This document shows, piece by piece, positions 8,200-17,858 of a DNA stretch of 64,000 nucleotides (position 1 is its first letter; each line of letters starts with the position of its first letter). Made by a program: the position numbers and the translations under genes. The notes beneath the pieces are model-generated. The model saw only the letters and a program-made list of their open reading frames with translations, did not search any database and was not told where the DNA came from. Origin of the DNA: Candidatus Methylomirabilis sp. (lineage in GTDB: Bacteria > Muiribacteriota > Ozemobacteria > Ozemobacterales > Ozemobacteraceae); NCBI GenBank assembly GCA_020722725.1, contig DYKG01000001.1, positions 1-64,000 of the forward strand, written 5' to 3'.

Positions 8200-8991
8200 A
8201 TGATTCTGACTAATATTGCTAAAGGGCTTATTGAATCGCTGGGCAGTATGACCATACTGTTTCTGCAGACCATATACTGGACCTTAAACGCCCTCAGAGG
8301 CGGCAGATTCTCGGCTAAAAATCTGTTTGATCAGATGTCGAGAATTGGCGTCGATTCTTTGTTGATGGTTGCCATTACCGGCTTTTCAACCGGGGCGGTT
8401 CTCGTCGTGCAGATCGGGTACCAGTTTGCCCAGATGGGTGCCCAGAGCTATGTTGGCGGCGTCGTCAGCCTGGCAATGGCCCGCGAGCTCGCACCGATTC
8501 TAACGGCAATCGTGGTTGCCGGCCGCGTCGGCAGCGCTATTGCTGCAGAAATAGGCACGATGAAGATCACCGAGCAGATTGATGCTCTCGAAACCATGGC
8601 GACTAACCCGGTCGATTATCTGGTGGTTCCAAGATTCTGGGGCTGCACCATCATGCTGTTCATGCTGACCATTTTTACCAATGTAATTGGCATGATTGGC
8701 GGCTCGATCGTGGCAATTTACCAGATCGGTCTGACCATGGTCGCATTCAAAGATTCCATACTACATATGCTGCTGGTTCAAGATCTTATGGGCGGCCTTA
8801 TCAAGGCAACCATCTTTGGTGCTATCATAGCCATTATCGGCTGCTATAAAGGCTTTACAACCGAAGGAGGTGCTGAAGGCGTAGGTGAAAGCACGACCAG
8901 CGCGGTTGTCGTTTCAATCATGATGATTCTTGCGGTTAATTACTTTCTGACCGTTGGCATTAATAACTTCAATACGGCGTATCTGCAATGA
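8200..8991 (+). CDS. mlaE: MlaE-family lipid ABC transporter permease
   Basis: A 263-residue inner-membrane permease of the MlaE/YrbE family, with about five or six hydrophobic helices. It contains the conserved region MARELAPILTAIVVAGRVGSA followed by EIGTMKITEQIDAL. With MlaF and MlaD it should move phospholipids between inner and outer membranes in the periplasm. It begins six bases after the S55 gene and overlaps mlaF by four bases (ATGA). No MlaA, MlaB or MlaC gene is present in this operon. Confidence 0.92.
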   Translation: MILTNIAKGLIESLGSMTILFLQTIYWTLNALRGGRFSAKNLFDQMSRIGVDSLLMVAITGFSTGAVLVVQIGYQFAQMGAQSYVGGVVSLAMARELAPILTAIVVAGRVGSAIAAEIGTMKITEQIDALETMATNPVDYLVVPRFWGCTIMLFMLTIFTNVIGMIGGSIVAIYQIGLTMVAFKDSILHMLLVQDLMGGLIKATIFGAIIAIIGCYKGFTTEGGAEGVGESTTSAVVVSIMMILAVNYFLTVGINNFNTAYLQ

Positions 8992-9734
8992 TTATTATTT
9001 CAAACGTTCATAAGAGATTCGGATCGAAGCAGGTTCTTAAAGGCATAAACCTGAAGATTTATGACGGAGAATCACTGGTCATTCTTGGCCCTTCAGGCTG
9101 CGGAAAAAGCGTGCTGTTAAAGCATGTGATCGGGCTGATGCGACCAGATTCAGGCCAGGTTCTTATCGATGGTGAAGATATTACTACCTTTGGTCAGAAA
9201 CGTCTCGATGCCCTGAGAATGCGCATGGGCATGCTGTTTCAGTCTGCTGCCCTGTTTGACTCGCTGAACGTCGAAGAAAATGTGGCTTTCGGCCTGCGAA
9301 GACATACCAACCTGTCCGATCGGGCAATTCATCACATAGTTTCTGAAAAGCTTGAAATGGTAGGCCTGCCTGGCACCAATTACCTTATGCCCTCTGAACT
9401 TTCAGGCGGTATGCGCAAAAGAGTCGGCCTGGCCCGCGCCATTGCCATGGAACCCGAAATTATTCTCTATGACGAACCCACAACAGGACTGGATCCAATT
9501 ATGACATCAGCTATCGATGAACTTCACCTGAGCCTGAAAGAAAGACTCGGGGTCACTTCAATCGTGGTAACCCACGATCTGAAATCGGCGTATCGAGTAT
9601 GTGACCGTATTGCCCTGCACTATGGCGGGCAGATTGTCGAAATCGGCACCCGTGAAGAAATAATCAACTCACCAAATCCAGTTGTACAGCAGTTTATCCG
9701 GGGCGAGGCCCATGGCCCGATGACTCTGGTTTGA
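8988..9734 (+). CDS. mlaF: MlaF-family lipid transporter ATPase
   Basis: A 248-residue single-domain ABC ATPase. Walker A GPSGCGKSV is near residues 35-43, signature LSGGMRKRVGLARA near 142, Walker B ILYDEPTTGLDP near 162 and the switch histidine in VVTHD. The LSGGMRKR form is typical of the MlaF/MkL branch. The start overlaps the mlaE stop and mlaD follows after 18 bases, so the three form one transporter unit. All catalytic motifs are intact. Confidence 0.93.
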   Translation: MIIISNVHKRFGSKQVLKGINLKIYDGESLVILGPSGCGKSVLLKHVIGLMRPDSGQVLIDGEDITTFGQKRLDALRMRMGMLFQSAALFDSLNVEENVAFGLRRHTNLSDRAIHHIVSEKLEMVGLPGTNYLMPSELSGGMRKRVGLARAIAMEPEIILYDEPTTGLDPIMTSAIDELHLSLKERLGVTSIVVTHDLKSAYRVCDRIALHYGGQIVEIGTREEIINSPNPVVQQFIRGEAHGPMTLV

Positions 9735-9752
9735 GGACACAGGAGATAAAAC

Positions 9753-11135
9753 ATGAACTCGACAATTAAAGTTGGACTGATGACCATTGTTACCGCGGCC
9801 CTGTTGATTTATATGGTTTTCATCATTGGCGATTTCAGCCTGGGCGAGAAGGGCTATGGCTTTGTCATCAGTTTTTACTCGGTAAACGGCCTCAACAAGG
9901 GGTCGAGCGTTTCCATGTCCGGGGTAAAAATCGGTAAAGTTGAAAAAATCGAAATCCGCGATGATCAGGTTTATGTCTATGTGTTCATTCGCGAACGTGA
10001 CATGCATATCCGCAAAAAAAGCACTTTTACCATCTCGACCGCCGGTCTGATGGGGGAAAAATTCGTCGAAATCATGCCGACCCGCGATTACTCTTCACCT
10101 TACGTGGCTGAAGGCGAAGTGGTTCCGGGCACCGACCCGACCCGCATGGACGAGTTGTTTGAGCAGGGTAACGTGCTGATTCAGAAACTGCAGGAACTTA
10201 CCGCCTCGGCAAAAGATATTATTGGTGATCCGGAACTGAAGGAAAACACCAGAATGATCTTCAGAAATGCCAGAACCGCATCTGACAAGATGAATGAAAT
10301 GATTGCTTCAGTTAGAACAAGAAGTGATCGCATTGTTGAAAGTCTCGATAACATTCTGCACAAAGTCGATACGGAGATATCTGAAAACCGCGATGAATTA
10401 AGGGCAATCATTGCCAATTTCCGCAAGTTGAGCGAAAACATCAACGGTGTGGTTGACGATAACCGCGAAGGCATACAGGAAATCGTCGATAACATCGGTG
10501 AAGTTACCGGTCGCATCGATGAAATGATTGAAGAGTTAAACAAGAACAATGATCTGACCGACGACCTTCGCGAAACTATAGAATCTCTACGTGGTGCCGC
10601 CGACAATGCCAAAGAAATCAGCCGCGAAGTCAAAGAAATCGTAGCCGATAAAGAAATCAGGAACAAGATCAATCGCGGTCTCGATGACGCCCATAAACTG
10701 GCTCAGGCAGTCGATAAGGTGTTCCTCAACATTCGCCAGACCAGAATCGATTTCAAATATCTGCTTAGATATCGTGAAGATAACGAAACCTTCTATTCAG
10801 ATCTCGGCGTCGATTTCTACCCGAGCGACAAAACCTTCTACCGCTTTGGCGTGGAAGATGTGGGTGGAGACGATCTCTTTAACATGATGGTTGCCCGCGG
10901 CGCTGATACCAACTTCATCAGGCGCGCTGGTATTATCAGTTCGAAAATCGGTGCCGGTGTCGATTACATCATGGCCAATGACCTGGCCTTGAGCGTTGAC
11001 TTCATTGATACCACCGACTCTGAAATCAGATTCAAGGCCGGTTATATGCTGACTGAAAATATCAAGTTTGAACTGCGCGTCGATGATGTGGTTGATCGCC
11101 GCGATGTGAACTTTGGCATGGAGTATAAATTCTGA
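9753..11135 (+). CDS. mlaD: MlaD-type MCE protein with long coiled coil and beta-strand tail
   Basis: A 460-residue protein. An N-terminal membrane anchor (about 6-26) is followed by one MCE domain (about 35-115, with GLNKGSSVSMSGVKIGKV and GLMGEKFVEI). Residues 130-330 form a long heptad-rich helix. The last 110 residues are a run of short amphipathic beta-strands ending MEYKF, like an outer-membrane barrel. MCE proteins bind lipids for MlaEF-type transporters. The long helix plus barrel-like tail suggests a span from inner to outer membrane, which could replace the missing MlaA and MlaC. AGGAG lies before the ATG. This geometry is inferred from sequence only. Confidence 0.85.
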   Translation: MNSTIKVGLMTIVTAALLIYMVFIIGDFSLGEKGYGFVISFYSVNGLNKGSSVSMSGVKIGKVEKIEIRDDQVYVYVFIRERDMHIRKKSTFTISTAGLMGEKFVEIMPTRDYSSPYVAEGEVVPGTDPTRMDELFEQGNVLIQKLQELTASAKDIIGDPELKENTRMIFRNARTASDKMNEMIASVRTRSDRIVESLDNILHKVDTEISENRDELRAIIANFRKLSENINGVVDDNREGIQEIVDNIGEVTGRIDEMIEELNKNNDLTDDLRETIESLRGAADNAKEISREVKEIVADKEIRNKINRGLDDAHKLAQAVDKVFLNIRQTRIDFKYLLRYREDNETFYSDLGVDFYPSDKTFYRFGVEDVGGDDLFNMMVARGADTNFIRRAGIISSKIGAGVDYIMANDLALSVDFIDTTDSEIRFKAGYMLTENIKFELRVDDVVDRRDVNFGMEYKF

Positions 11136-11136
11136 T

Positions 11137-12204
11137 ATGAAAAACTGGCAGGCCGGCCCGGGTCGCCTTCATGGGCATCAGATGAAAGCAAATCAGCCAT
11201 TGCAGCAGAAACCACGGGTTCTGCTGGTTACAACCGGCGGTACTATCACAATGCTGCGAGGTGCCGGCGGCAGTCTGCAGCCATGTGATGACGCTGGTGA
11301 GCTGATTTCGCGCATTCCTGAATTGAGTCTTTTGGCCGATATAGACGTTCTATCGCTGGCAAACGTGGATTCAAGCAATCTTACGCCTGACTTGTGGATC
11401 TCGATTGGCCGGGCCATCTATCAGAAAATGCGAGATTATGATGGTTTTGTGGTTACTCATGGCACTGACACGATGGTTTACACTTCCGCAGCTCTGTCAT
11501 TCATTCTTCAGGAGCTGAATAAACCGGTAATCGTAACCGGTGCCCAGGTTCCCCTTGAAGAAATTGGTTCAGACGGACGGGCAAATCTGATCAATGCTGT
11601 GCGAGTTGCCATTTCAGATCTTGCAGAGGTGGCAATTGTCTTTGGTTCCATGGTTATTCGTGGCACCCGGGCAAAAAAGATCTCGGTATTTGATATGCAG
11701 GCGTTTGTCTCAGTAAATGAAATTTCTCTTGGAACCATTGGTCTAACCATAAAATACAGCGATTTCGCCGGATTGCGTACGCGAAAAAAGCCGCTTTTGC
11801 GGGCATTTTTGAATGAAAATGTGGCGATGCTGCAGGTTTACCCGGGAATGAAGCCGGAAATTGTCGATTTCGTCGCCGATAACCACGATGGTATCGTTCT
11901 TGAGGGATATGGTGCCGGCAATATTCCGAATCAAAAGAATTCTCTAATTCCGGCGATCAGAAGGGCAACAGAAAAGAATGTTCCAGTTGTCGTCTGCACC
12001 CAGTGCATCGTCGGATCAACGGAAATGGAACTTTACCAGGTCGGCAGGGCTGCTCTCGATGCGGGCGCAATTCCGGCAATGGATATGACCCCAGAAACAT
12101 CGCTGGTCAAACTGATGTGGGTTCTGGGCCAGACCGATGATTTGGCCGATGTGGATTCGATGATGCAAAAGCCTTTTGTCGGAGAACTTCACGAGGTCGG
12201 ATAA
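11137..12204 (+). CDS. ansA: L-asparaginase, type I-like
   Basis: A 355-residue enzyme of the asparaginase/glutaminase family, hydrolysing asparagine to aspartate and ammonia. The first catalytic threonine motif is TTGGTITM and the second is THGTDTMVYTS. Other conserved parts are VTGAQVPLEE and a C-terminal region with CTQC and MDMTPE. The start is uncertain. ATG 11137, just after the mlaD stop, is used here. TTG 11113 would overlap mlaD, and ATG 11182 would give a chain beginning close to the conserved domain. No signal peptide is visible, so it should be cytoplasmic. It shares the strand and close spacing of the Mla operon but has no obvious functional tie. Confidence 0.88.
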   Translation: MKNWQAGPGRLHGHQMKANQPLQQKPRVLLVTTGGTITMLRGAGGSLQPCDDAGELISRIPELSLLADIDVLSLANVDSSNLTPDLWISIGRAIYQKMRDYDGFVVTHGTDTMVYTSAALSFILQELNKPVIVTGAQVPLEEIGSDGRANLINAVRVAISDLAEVAIVFGSMVIRGTRAKKISVFDMQAFVSVNEISLGTIGLTIKYSDFAGLRTRKKPLLRAFLNENVAMLQVYPGMKPEIVDFVADNHDGIVLEGYGAGNIPNQKNSLIPAIRRATEKNVPVVVCTQCIVGSTEMELYQVGRAALDAGAIPAMDMTPETSLVKLMWVLGQTDDLADVDSMMQKPFVGELHEVG

Positions 12205-12205
12205 A

Positions 12206-13648
12206 TTGAAAAAATGTCCTGAATGTGGCAATAATAGCCCGGTTCACAGCGGATTCTGCGTAGCATGCGGAACTTCGCTGGAACTCGCTGCCAATACCCG
12301 GCGCGAGCGTTTTCTCTTTTTTCTTACCCCGTTGTTTCTGAGCATTCTTGGTATTGCAGTCTGTGCTGAATTTTCAATTAAACAACCGCTTGAATCCGGG
12401 TTAAGTCTGGGCGGAACATTCGCTTTCATCTATCTGGGTGCAGGGCTGGCGTTCTGGATTTTTGCCAGGCTGTTTGGCCTGCCATCCGCTGCCGATAGTT
12501 ACTGGCATGCGGGAATGTTCACTCTGATTCATCTAATTGCCTGTATTTTTCTGACCTATAATCTCGAAGTGCTGATTTTTGACATAAACAACCCGGGAAT
12601 GGGAATTCTCGATTATGGGAAAGCCCGATTTTCGGTTCTGATCGCTATCTATTTGCCGACGCTTCTGGTCGGGGTTCTGGCAATTTCTGCCAGGGCAAAA
12701 AGTTCTTGTCGGGTCGATTTGGCTCCGGGCCGCAAGTTTGTGCTTACTCAGGGTTTCTGGTTGATTTCTGCCGCAGCAGTTCTTCTGGGAATTTTGATTC
12801 AATTGTTTCTGCCCGGCGAAGTCGGCAGATTGATTAAAGCCAGAATGTATTATGAAGCTGATGCGGCTGAGCTTGCGATTAAAACAGCAGAAGCCGGGTT
12901 AGCTGAACGCGAAGATTTTGCCCCGCTGCATTATTTGAAAGGCAGCGCAATTCTCGATTCGGCACCAGGCGGTTACACGCCGGCACAGGCGCTGTATCAC
13001 CTGCAGCGTGCAGTTGTTCTGGTTCCCAATAATGCGTTGTACCATTACAAAATCAGTCAGGCTCATGAAATTGAGCATAACGTCGATGAAGCAATACAAT
13101 CGGCATCAGCGGCCGTGTCGCTGCAACCTGGCGATTCATTTCTATGGTTGCATCTGGGAGAAATTTACCTGAAATACCGGCGCCTGAATGACGCTATCGC
13201 AGCCTATCGCTCGGCGCTGAAGCTCGAACCCGCTAATGCGACCCTGTTGAATAATCTTGCATTTACCTGTCTCGAAGCGAACGTCGATTTGCCGCAGGCT
13301 CTTGAAATGGCGCGTCGATCGGTTGAGTTGCTGCCAGATTTTGTCTTCAATACCGACACTCTTGCCTGGGCGCTTTACAAAAACGGTCGTTATACCGAAG
13401 CTCTCGATGTTATTGGCCCGATCTATGCGGATCGGCCGGAAATGACACCAGAGGTTGATTTTCATTATGCCATGATTCTGCATGCAAACAAGCTCCTTAC
13501 TGAGCCGGTAAAAGCTCTTGAAAAGCTTCTTGCACGGCCTGAAGTCGCCAGTGATCTGCCTTTTCAGAAGCAGATCAATGAAGCGAAAATGAAAATTCTG
13601 TTAGAATCCGTGCCCGAAAATACCAAAGAGGTGGTGCAGCAAAAGTGA
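12206..13648 (+). CDS. Zinc-ribbon, multi-pass membrane and TPR protein
   Basis: A 480-residue protein. The N-terminus holds a zinc ribbon (CPECG and CVACG within the first 25 residues). About five membrane helices follow (roughly 35-215), then five or more TPR-like helical repeats to the C-terminus. The start chosen is TTG 12206, two bases after the asparaginase stop, because GAGGT lies eight bases before it. An in-frame TTG at 12176 lacks this. No specific family was recognised. TPR domains bind proteins, so a membrane scaffold is a reasonable guess. It overlaps the following peptidase gene by four bases (GTGA) and the two may act together. Confidence 0.75.
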   Translation: MKKCPECGNNSPVHSGFCVACGTSLELAANTRRERFLFFLTPLFLSILGIAVCAEFSIKQPLESGLSLGGTFAFIYLGAGLAFWIFARLFGLPSAADSYWHAGMFTLIHLIACIFLTYNLEVLIFDINNPGMGILDYGKARFSVLIAIYLPTLLVGVLAISARAKSSCRVDLAPGRKFVLTQGFWLISAAAVLLGILIQLFLPGEVGRLIKARMYYEADAAELAIKTAEAGLAEREDFAPLHYLKGSAILDSAPGGYTPAQALYHLQRAVVLVPNNALYHYKISQAHEIEHNVDEAIQSASAAVSLQPGDSFLWLHLGEIYLKYRRLNDAIAAYRSALKLEPANATLLNNLAFTCLEANVDLPQALEMARRSVELLPDFVFNTDTLAWALYKNGRYTEALDVIGPIYADRPEMTPEVDFHYAMILHANKLLTEPVKALEKLLARPEVASDLPFQKQINEAKMKILLESVPENTKEVVQQK

Positions 13649-14913
13649 TTAAAAGAAATATCTCTCTTACTAAGCTACTGCTGCTGCTGACATTGCTGCT
13701 GGCAGCCGGACCTGCAAAGGCCGTTCTTCACATCGATACCAGTTACAATGGCCAGTTTCGCAACTCTTCGGGATTCGCCAAAATTATTGCCGATCTGCCT
13801 TTCGTTTATCAGGAATCATTTCAGAAAATTCAAAAAGCTCTTGGAATAGCGCCGCGTGAGCAGATGTACATCGTTATCATGTTTTCCGATTATCTGACTC
13901 ACAATGGCATCAGGCTCAGAGGCAAGCGTCAGTCGTTGCGCACTGCCAACCATCTGGTCGTTCATTACATTTATCTTGACCTGGATTTTCTGATCAATGG
14001 GCAGGCTACTCTTCTCGAAGAAATGACCCATGAAATGACTCATGCCATAATGGCAGATATCATGGGGCTGAAAAATTATGATGCATTGCCAATGTGGTTG
14101 AAAGAGGGAACCGCAGTTCACGCTGCCGATCAGGGCCTGGCTCGAATCAAGGCTTTGACGCGCAAGGGTTTTCGCGTTGAAGATATTGGTGGAGAAGATG
14201 AAAACCTCGACGGAAACCCGATTTCATTGGAAAAATATGTTGAAAACTATTTGAAAATAAGTTTTCTGCTCAAAACTTTCGGCAGCAATGCTTTGCATCG
14301 TTTTGTTAAACGCCTGATGAAAACAGGCGATGTGGCTCGCGAACTGGCCACCTGTTTCAATGGTCTCACTGAAGAAATCATGAATCAGTATGCTGACGAT
14401 TTTATCAAAAGAACTCTCCTCGATAATTCCAGGCCGCTCAATGCGAGCGAAAATCTGCATCGCGGCACGAGATTTTTCGACGAAGGCGAATACCTCTCGG
14501 CCCGTCTTGCTCTCACCGATGCTCTTTACGGCGGACTTAACGATTCTGAATTTCAGAAGGCAGCCTATCTGCTGGCTGAATGTTATATTCAGGAGCGCAA
14601 CCCCCAGGGGGCACTACAGATGCTGAAACAATTCAAGCCAGATCCGCGAAATGTTCCCGTTGATCGCTATGAATTTCTCAGCGCTTATTCAGAATATGCA
14701 ATGGGTTTGTGCACCAAAGCATATTTTGGGTTCAAAAAAGCATTTGAAACGTCAAAAAACCAGGCGGTTCAGGAAGGCTCGCTGTATTACATCATCAGAA
14801 TTCTTACCGAGCTTGGCAACAAGCAGGAAGCGGCGCGGGTGCTCGGCATTCTGCGCACCAGTTTCCCCACCAGCCCTTACGCCGATTTTGCCTTGAAAGT
14901 TCTGACTCCCTGA
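13645..14913 (+). CDS. Peptidase MA-like metalloprotease with TPR tail
   Basis: A 422-residue protein with a signal peptide (residues 1-26, PAKA cut) and a zinc metalloprotease-like domain. The HExxH motif is HEMTH at 129-133, and the downstream WLKEGTAVHAAD supplies a possible third-ligand glutamate, as in the peptidase MA family. The C-terminal half is helical with TPR-like repeats. GTG 13645 overlaps the previous stop, and GAGGTGG lies about ten bases upstream. It is the last gene of the 4856-14913 run. It should act in the periplasm, with unknown substrates. Confidence 0.75.
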   Translation: MIKRNISLTKLLLLLTLLLAAGPAKAVLHIDTSYNGQFRNSSGFAKIIADLPFVYQESFQKIQKALGIAPREQMYIVIMFSDYLTHNGIRLRGKRQSLRTANHLVVHYIYLDLDFLINGQATLLEEMTHEMTHAIMADIMGLKNYDALPMWLKEGTAVHAADQGLARIKALTRKGFRVEDIGGEDENLDGNPISLEKYVENYLKISFLLKTFGSNALHRFVKRLMKTGDVARELATCFNGLTEEIMNQYADDFIKRTLLDNSRPLNASENLHRGTRFFDEGEYLSARLALTDALYGGLNDSEFQKAAYLLAECYIQERNPQGALQMLKQFKPDPRNVPVDRYEFLSAYSEYAMGLCTKAYFGFKKAFETSKNQAVQEGSLYYIIRILTELGNKQEAARVLGILRTSFPTSPYADFALKVLTP

Positions 14914-15037
14914 CTTTTTCGTGGTTTTAAAAAACAATTTTGGGGTTAAGCGGTAATCAGCTGCTTTTATTAATGATTTGACCGTTTGGAATGGAAACAA
15001 TGCTTAACCGAGAATTGCTGATACGGGTTGCGTTAAA

Positions 15038-15066
15038 TTGACATAGTGCCGCTGCTCATGATAGCT
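15038..15066 (+). promoter_or_regulatory. Possible sigma-70 promoter of the punA-prfA run
   Basis: A perfect TTGACA (15038-15043) is followed after 17 bases by ATAGCT, a poor -10 match. It lies 35 bases before the purine nucleoside phosphorylase start, in the 188-base gap 14914-15101. No convincing terminator for the preceding gene was found in that gap. Confidence 0.3.
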
Positions 15067-15101
15067 TGCAGCCTGTAAGAAATTCTGTTGCAAGGTGAAT
15101 C

Positions 15102-15917
15102 ATGAAAGAAAAAATCGCTCAAGCTGCCCGTTTTATCGGTGACAAAGTAAAGACCAGACCAACTGTGGCTCTGGTACTTGGCTCAGGTCTTGGCAAGTTT
15201 GCCGATGAACTGAAAAATCCCGTTGTTATTCCTTATGAAGAAATTCCATATTTTCCGATTTCAACCGTAAAGGGCCATGCGGGTCGCATGGTTATCGGCG
15301 AAGCCGGTGGCAAACAGGTCATGGCAATGCAGGGGCGCTTTCATTACTATGAAGGCTATTCGATGCAGGAAATAACTTTTCCGATGCGGGTAATGATGGC
15401 GGTAGGAGCGAAAGACCTTATCATCACCAACGCTTCCGGTGGCTTGAACCGCAATTTCAAGGTTGGTGATCTGATGATCATGACCGATCACATGAACCAC
15501 ATGGGCGGTAACCCGCTGATTGGCAGGAACGACGACGATGTTGGCCCCCGCTTTCCGCCAATGCAGGGCGTTTATACCCCTGAGCTGGTTGAAGCTGCGA
15601 TGCTGATTGGTCGTCAGATTGGTGCTCCGGTTCAGCGTGGCGTTTATGTTGCCGTCAGCGGCCCGAACTATGAAACTGCTGCAGAATTGCGGGCTTTTCG
15701 CATTCTCGGAGCGGATGCCGTCGGCATGTCAACGGTGCCCGAAGTTATCGTGGCGGCACATGGGGGAATCAGGCGCATTCTTGGCATCAGCTGTATTACT
15801 GATATGGCAACCGGCGAAGGCCATGAAGACGTGAATCACGAAGAAGTCATCGCCGCAGCTGCCGCCGCTCAGCCTTATTTCCTGGAACTGATCAGGAAAA
15901 TGCTGGAAAGGCTGTAA
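15102..15917 (+). CDS. punA: Purine nucleoside phosphorylase
   Basis: A 271-residue cytoplasmic enzyme of the trimeric PNP family that cleaves inosine and guanosine with phosphate in purine salvage. Conserved elements are in order: VLGSGLG, VKGHAGRM, GRFHYYEGYS, NASGGLN, GPNYETAAE and DAVGMSTVPEV. Length and motifs match the family closely. The gene begins a run of housekeeping genes (prfA, prmC, tsaC), with only three bases before prfA. Confidence 0.95.
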   Translation: MKEKIAQAARFIGDKVKTRPTVALVLGSGLGKFADELKNPVVIPYEEIPYFPISTVKGHAGRMVIGEAGGKQVMAMQGRFHYYEGYSMQEITFPMRVMMAVGAKDLIITNASGGLNRNFKVGDLMIMTDHMNHMGGNPLIGRNDDDVGPRFPPMQGVYTPELVEAAMLIGRQIGAPVQRGVYVAVSGPNYETAAELRAFRILGADAVGMSTVPEVIVAAHGGIRRILGISCITDMATGEGHEDVNHEEVIAAAAAAQPYFLELIRKMLERL

Positions 15918-15920
15918 TCG

Positions 15921-16997
15921 ATGCTGGAAAAGCTCGAAACCATCAGAGAAAATTTTCGAGAGTTGACGGCCAAACTTGCCGATCCGGTCACTATTGCTAA
16001 TCAGGGCGAATTCCAGAAGCTGGCCCGGCGCCGGGCTGAGCTTGAGCCGATAGTCGAAGCCTTTGAGGTTTACCGGCAGAAACTCGACAGTCTTGAAGGC
16101 GCCCGGCAGATGCTCAGCAACGAAAAAGATCCGGAATTACGGGAAATGGCTGAGCTTGAGATCGAGCATCTCGAACCGGAAATTGAAAAAATGGGTTCAG
16201 AGCTGAAAATGCTGCTGATTCCTAAAGATGCCGACGATTTTAAGAACACTATTATCGAAGTGCGGGCCGGTACCGGTGGCGAAGAAGCAGCTCTTTTTGC
16301 TGCGGTTCTATATCGCATGTATTCGCGATATGCCGAACGGCAGGGCTGGAAGTGCGAAATGATGAGCATGAACGAAACCGGGCTTGGCGGCATAAAAGAA
16401 GTGGTTTTTTCAGTTCAGGGAAATGGTGCTTACGGCCGTTTGAAGTTTGAGAGCGGCGTTCACCGGGTGCAGCGGGTGCCTGAAACCGAGGCATCGGGGC
16501 GGGTTCATACTTCTGCGGCGACGGTAGCGGTGCTTCCTGAAGCCGAAGATGTGGATGTACGCTTCGACGAGACTGAACTGCGAATCGATGTGTTTCGCTC
16601 TTCGGGTCCGGGCGGGCAGAGTGTTAATACTACCGATTCGGCAGTGCGCGTCACCCATATTCCCACTGGCATCGTTATCAGCTGCCAGGATGAAAAGAGC
16701 CAGCACAAGAACAAAGCGAAGGCTCTGCGAATTCTCAAAGCCCGTTTGCTCGACAATGCAAAAATGCAGCAGGAGCGCGATCGGGCTGAAAACCGTAAAA
16801 GTCAGGTTGGCAGCGGCGATCGCTCTGAGCGCATCAGAACCTACAATTTCCCGCAGCAGCGATTGACCGATCATCGAATTGGTTTAACTCTATATCGGCT
16901 GAGTGAAATTGTCGAAGGCGATATCGACGAAGTGATTAACAGTTTGATTGAAGCTGACAATTTGAGAAAACTGTCTGAACAGGAAATTTCAGACTGA
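15921..16997 (+). CDS. prfA: Peptide chain release factor 1
   Basis: A 358-residue class I release factor. The GGQ motif that triggers peptide release is present (SSGPGGQSVN), as are the preceding AGTGGEEAALF and HRVQRVPETE. The latter carries the PxT tripeptide used by RF1 to read UAA and UAG, so this is RF1 rather than RF2. It lies directly upstream of prmC, which methylates the GGQ glutamine, the classical arrangement. The next gene follows with no gap. Confidence 0.97.
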   Translation: MLEKLETIRENFRELTAKLADPVTIANQGEFQKLARRRAELEPIVEAFEVYRQKLDSLEGARQMLSNEKDPELREMAELEIEHLEPEIEKMGSELKMLLIPKDADDFKNTIIEVRAGTGGEEAALFAAVLYRMYSRYAERQGWKCEMMSMNETGLGGIKEVVFSVQGNGAYGRLKFESGVHRVQRVPETEASGRVHTSAATVAVLPEAEDVDVRFDETELRIDVFRSSGPGGQSVNTTDSAVRVTHIPTGIVISCQDEKSQHKNKAKALRILKARLLDNAKMQQERDRAENRKSQVGSGDRSERIRTYNFPQQRLTDHRIGLTLYRLSEIVEGDIDEVINSLIEADNLRKLSEQEISD

Positions 16998-17858
16998 GTG
17001 ACCACTCTAAAAAACGTTTTAATTGAAGCCCGAAAAAAGCTTGTTGATGCTGGTATCGACGATGCTGCAAGCAATGTTGATCTGATGGCTGCTTCTATTC
17101 TACAGACCGATCGCGGGCGTTTGCCTTTGCTCTGGCATGAACCCTGTGAAAGCGCTTTTATTGAAAGTTTGATGACGATGGTACAGCGTCGCTGTCAACA
17201 CGAACCTCTTCAATACATCCTTGGCAGCTGGTCATTCCTTGATTTTGTTGTTAATACCGGGCCGGGGGCACTTATTCCACGACCTGAAACCGAAGAGCTT
17301 TTTGTTGATCTTTCCGGTTATATTGAAAAATTTATTTTAAATAAAAATTTTTTATTTGCCGATGTCTGCACCGGCACTGGCATCCTGGGCGTAGCGCTGG
17401 CACGAAAGTTTCCATCATCACATGGCTGGCTCAGCGACATTTCAAATGATGCTTTGAATATTGCAAAATCGAATCTTGAGCTTGTGGAAAACTGGCCGGA
17501 TAGACTTGGCCTATTGAGGGCAGACCTGCTCAGTAGTTTTGCGTCGGCAGTATTTGAAGTCATCGTTGCCAATCCCCCCTATGTCTGCTCATCAGATATG
17601 GCTGGTTTACAGCCTGAGGTGCGTGATTTTGAGCCGGCACTGGCCCTTGATGGTGGCGAAAATGGCCTCGACCTTATTGGAAAAATGCTCGAACAGGCCT
17701 GCTTTTGCCTGAAAAATGGCGGCCTGCTGGCTTTTGAGCATGGTCATGGGCAGAGAAACGATATTTTAAGCATTATTCCACCCTCATTCGAAGTGTTGAA
17801 AACCGCAGATGACCTGTGTGGCCGCGAAAGATACATGGTTTTAAGGGCAATCCGATGA
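16998..17858 (+). CDS. prmC: Release factor glutamine methyltransferase
   Basis: A 286-residue enzyme that uses S-adenosylmethionine to methylate the GGQ glutamine of release factors. The N-terminal helical domain is followed by the Rossmann fold, with DVCTGTGILGVALA as SAM-binding motif I and ANPPYV as the NPPY catalytic motif. RPETEE before motif I is also typical. GTG is the start, directly abutting the prfA stop. The stop overlaps the next start (ATGA). Confidence 0.95.
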   Translation: MTTLKNVLIEARKKLVDAGIDDAASNVDLMAASILQTDRGRLPLLWHEPCESAFIESLMTMVQRRCQHEPLQYILGSWSFLDFVVNTGPGALIPRPETEELFVDLSGYIEKFILNKNFLFADVCTGTGILGVALARKFPSSHGWLSDISNDALNIAKSNLELVENWPDRLGLLRADLLSSFASAVFEVIVANPPYVCSSDMAGLQPEVRDFEPALALDGGENGLDLIGKMLEQACFCLKNGGLLAFEHGHGQRNDILSIIPPSFEVLKTADDLCGRERYMVLRAIR

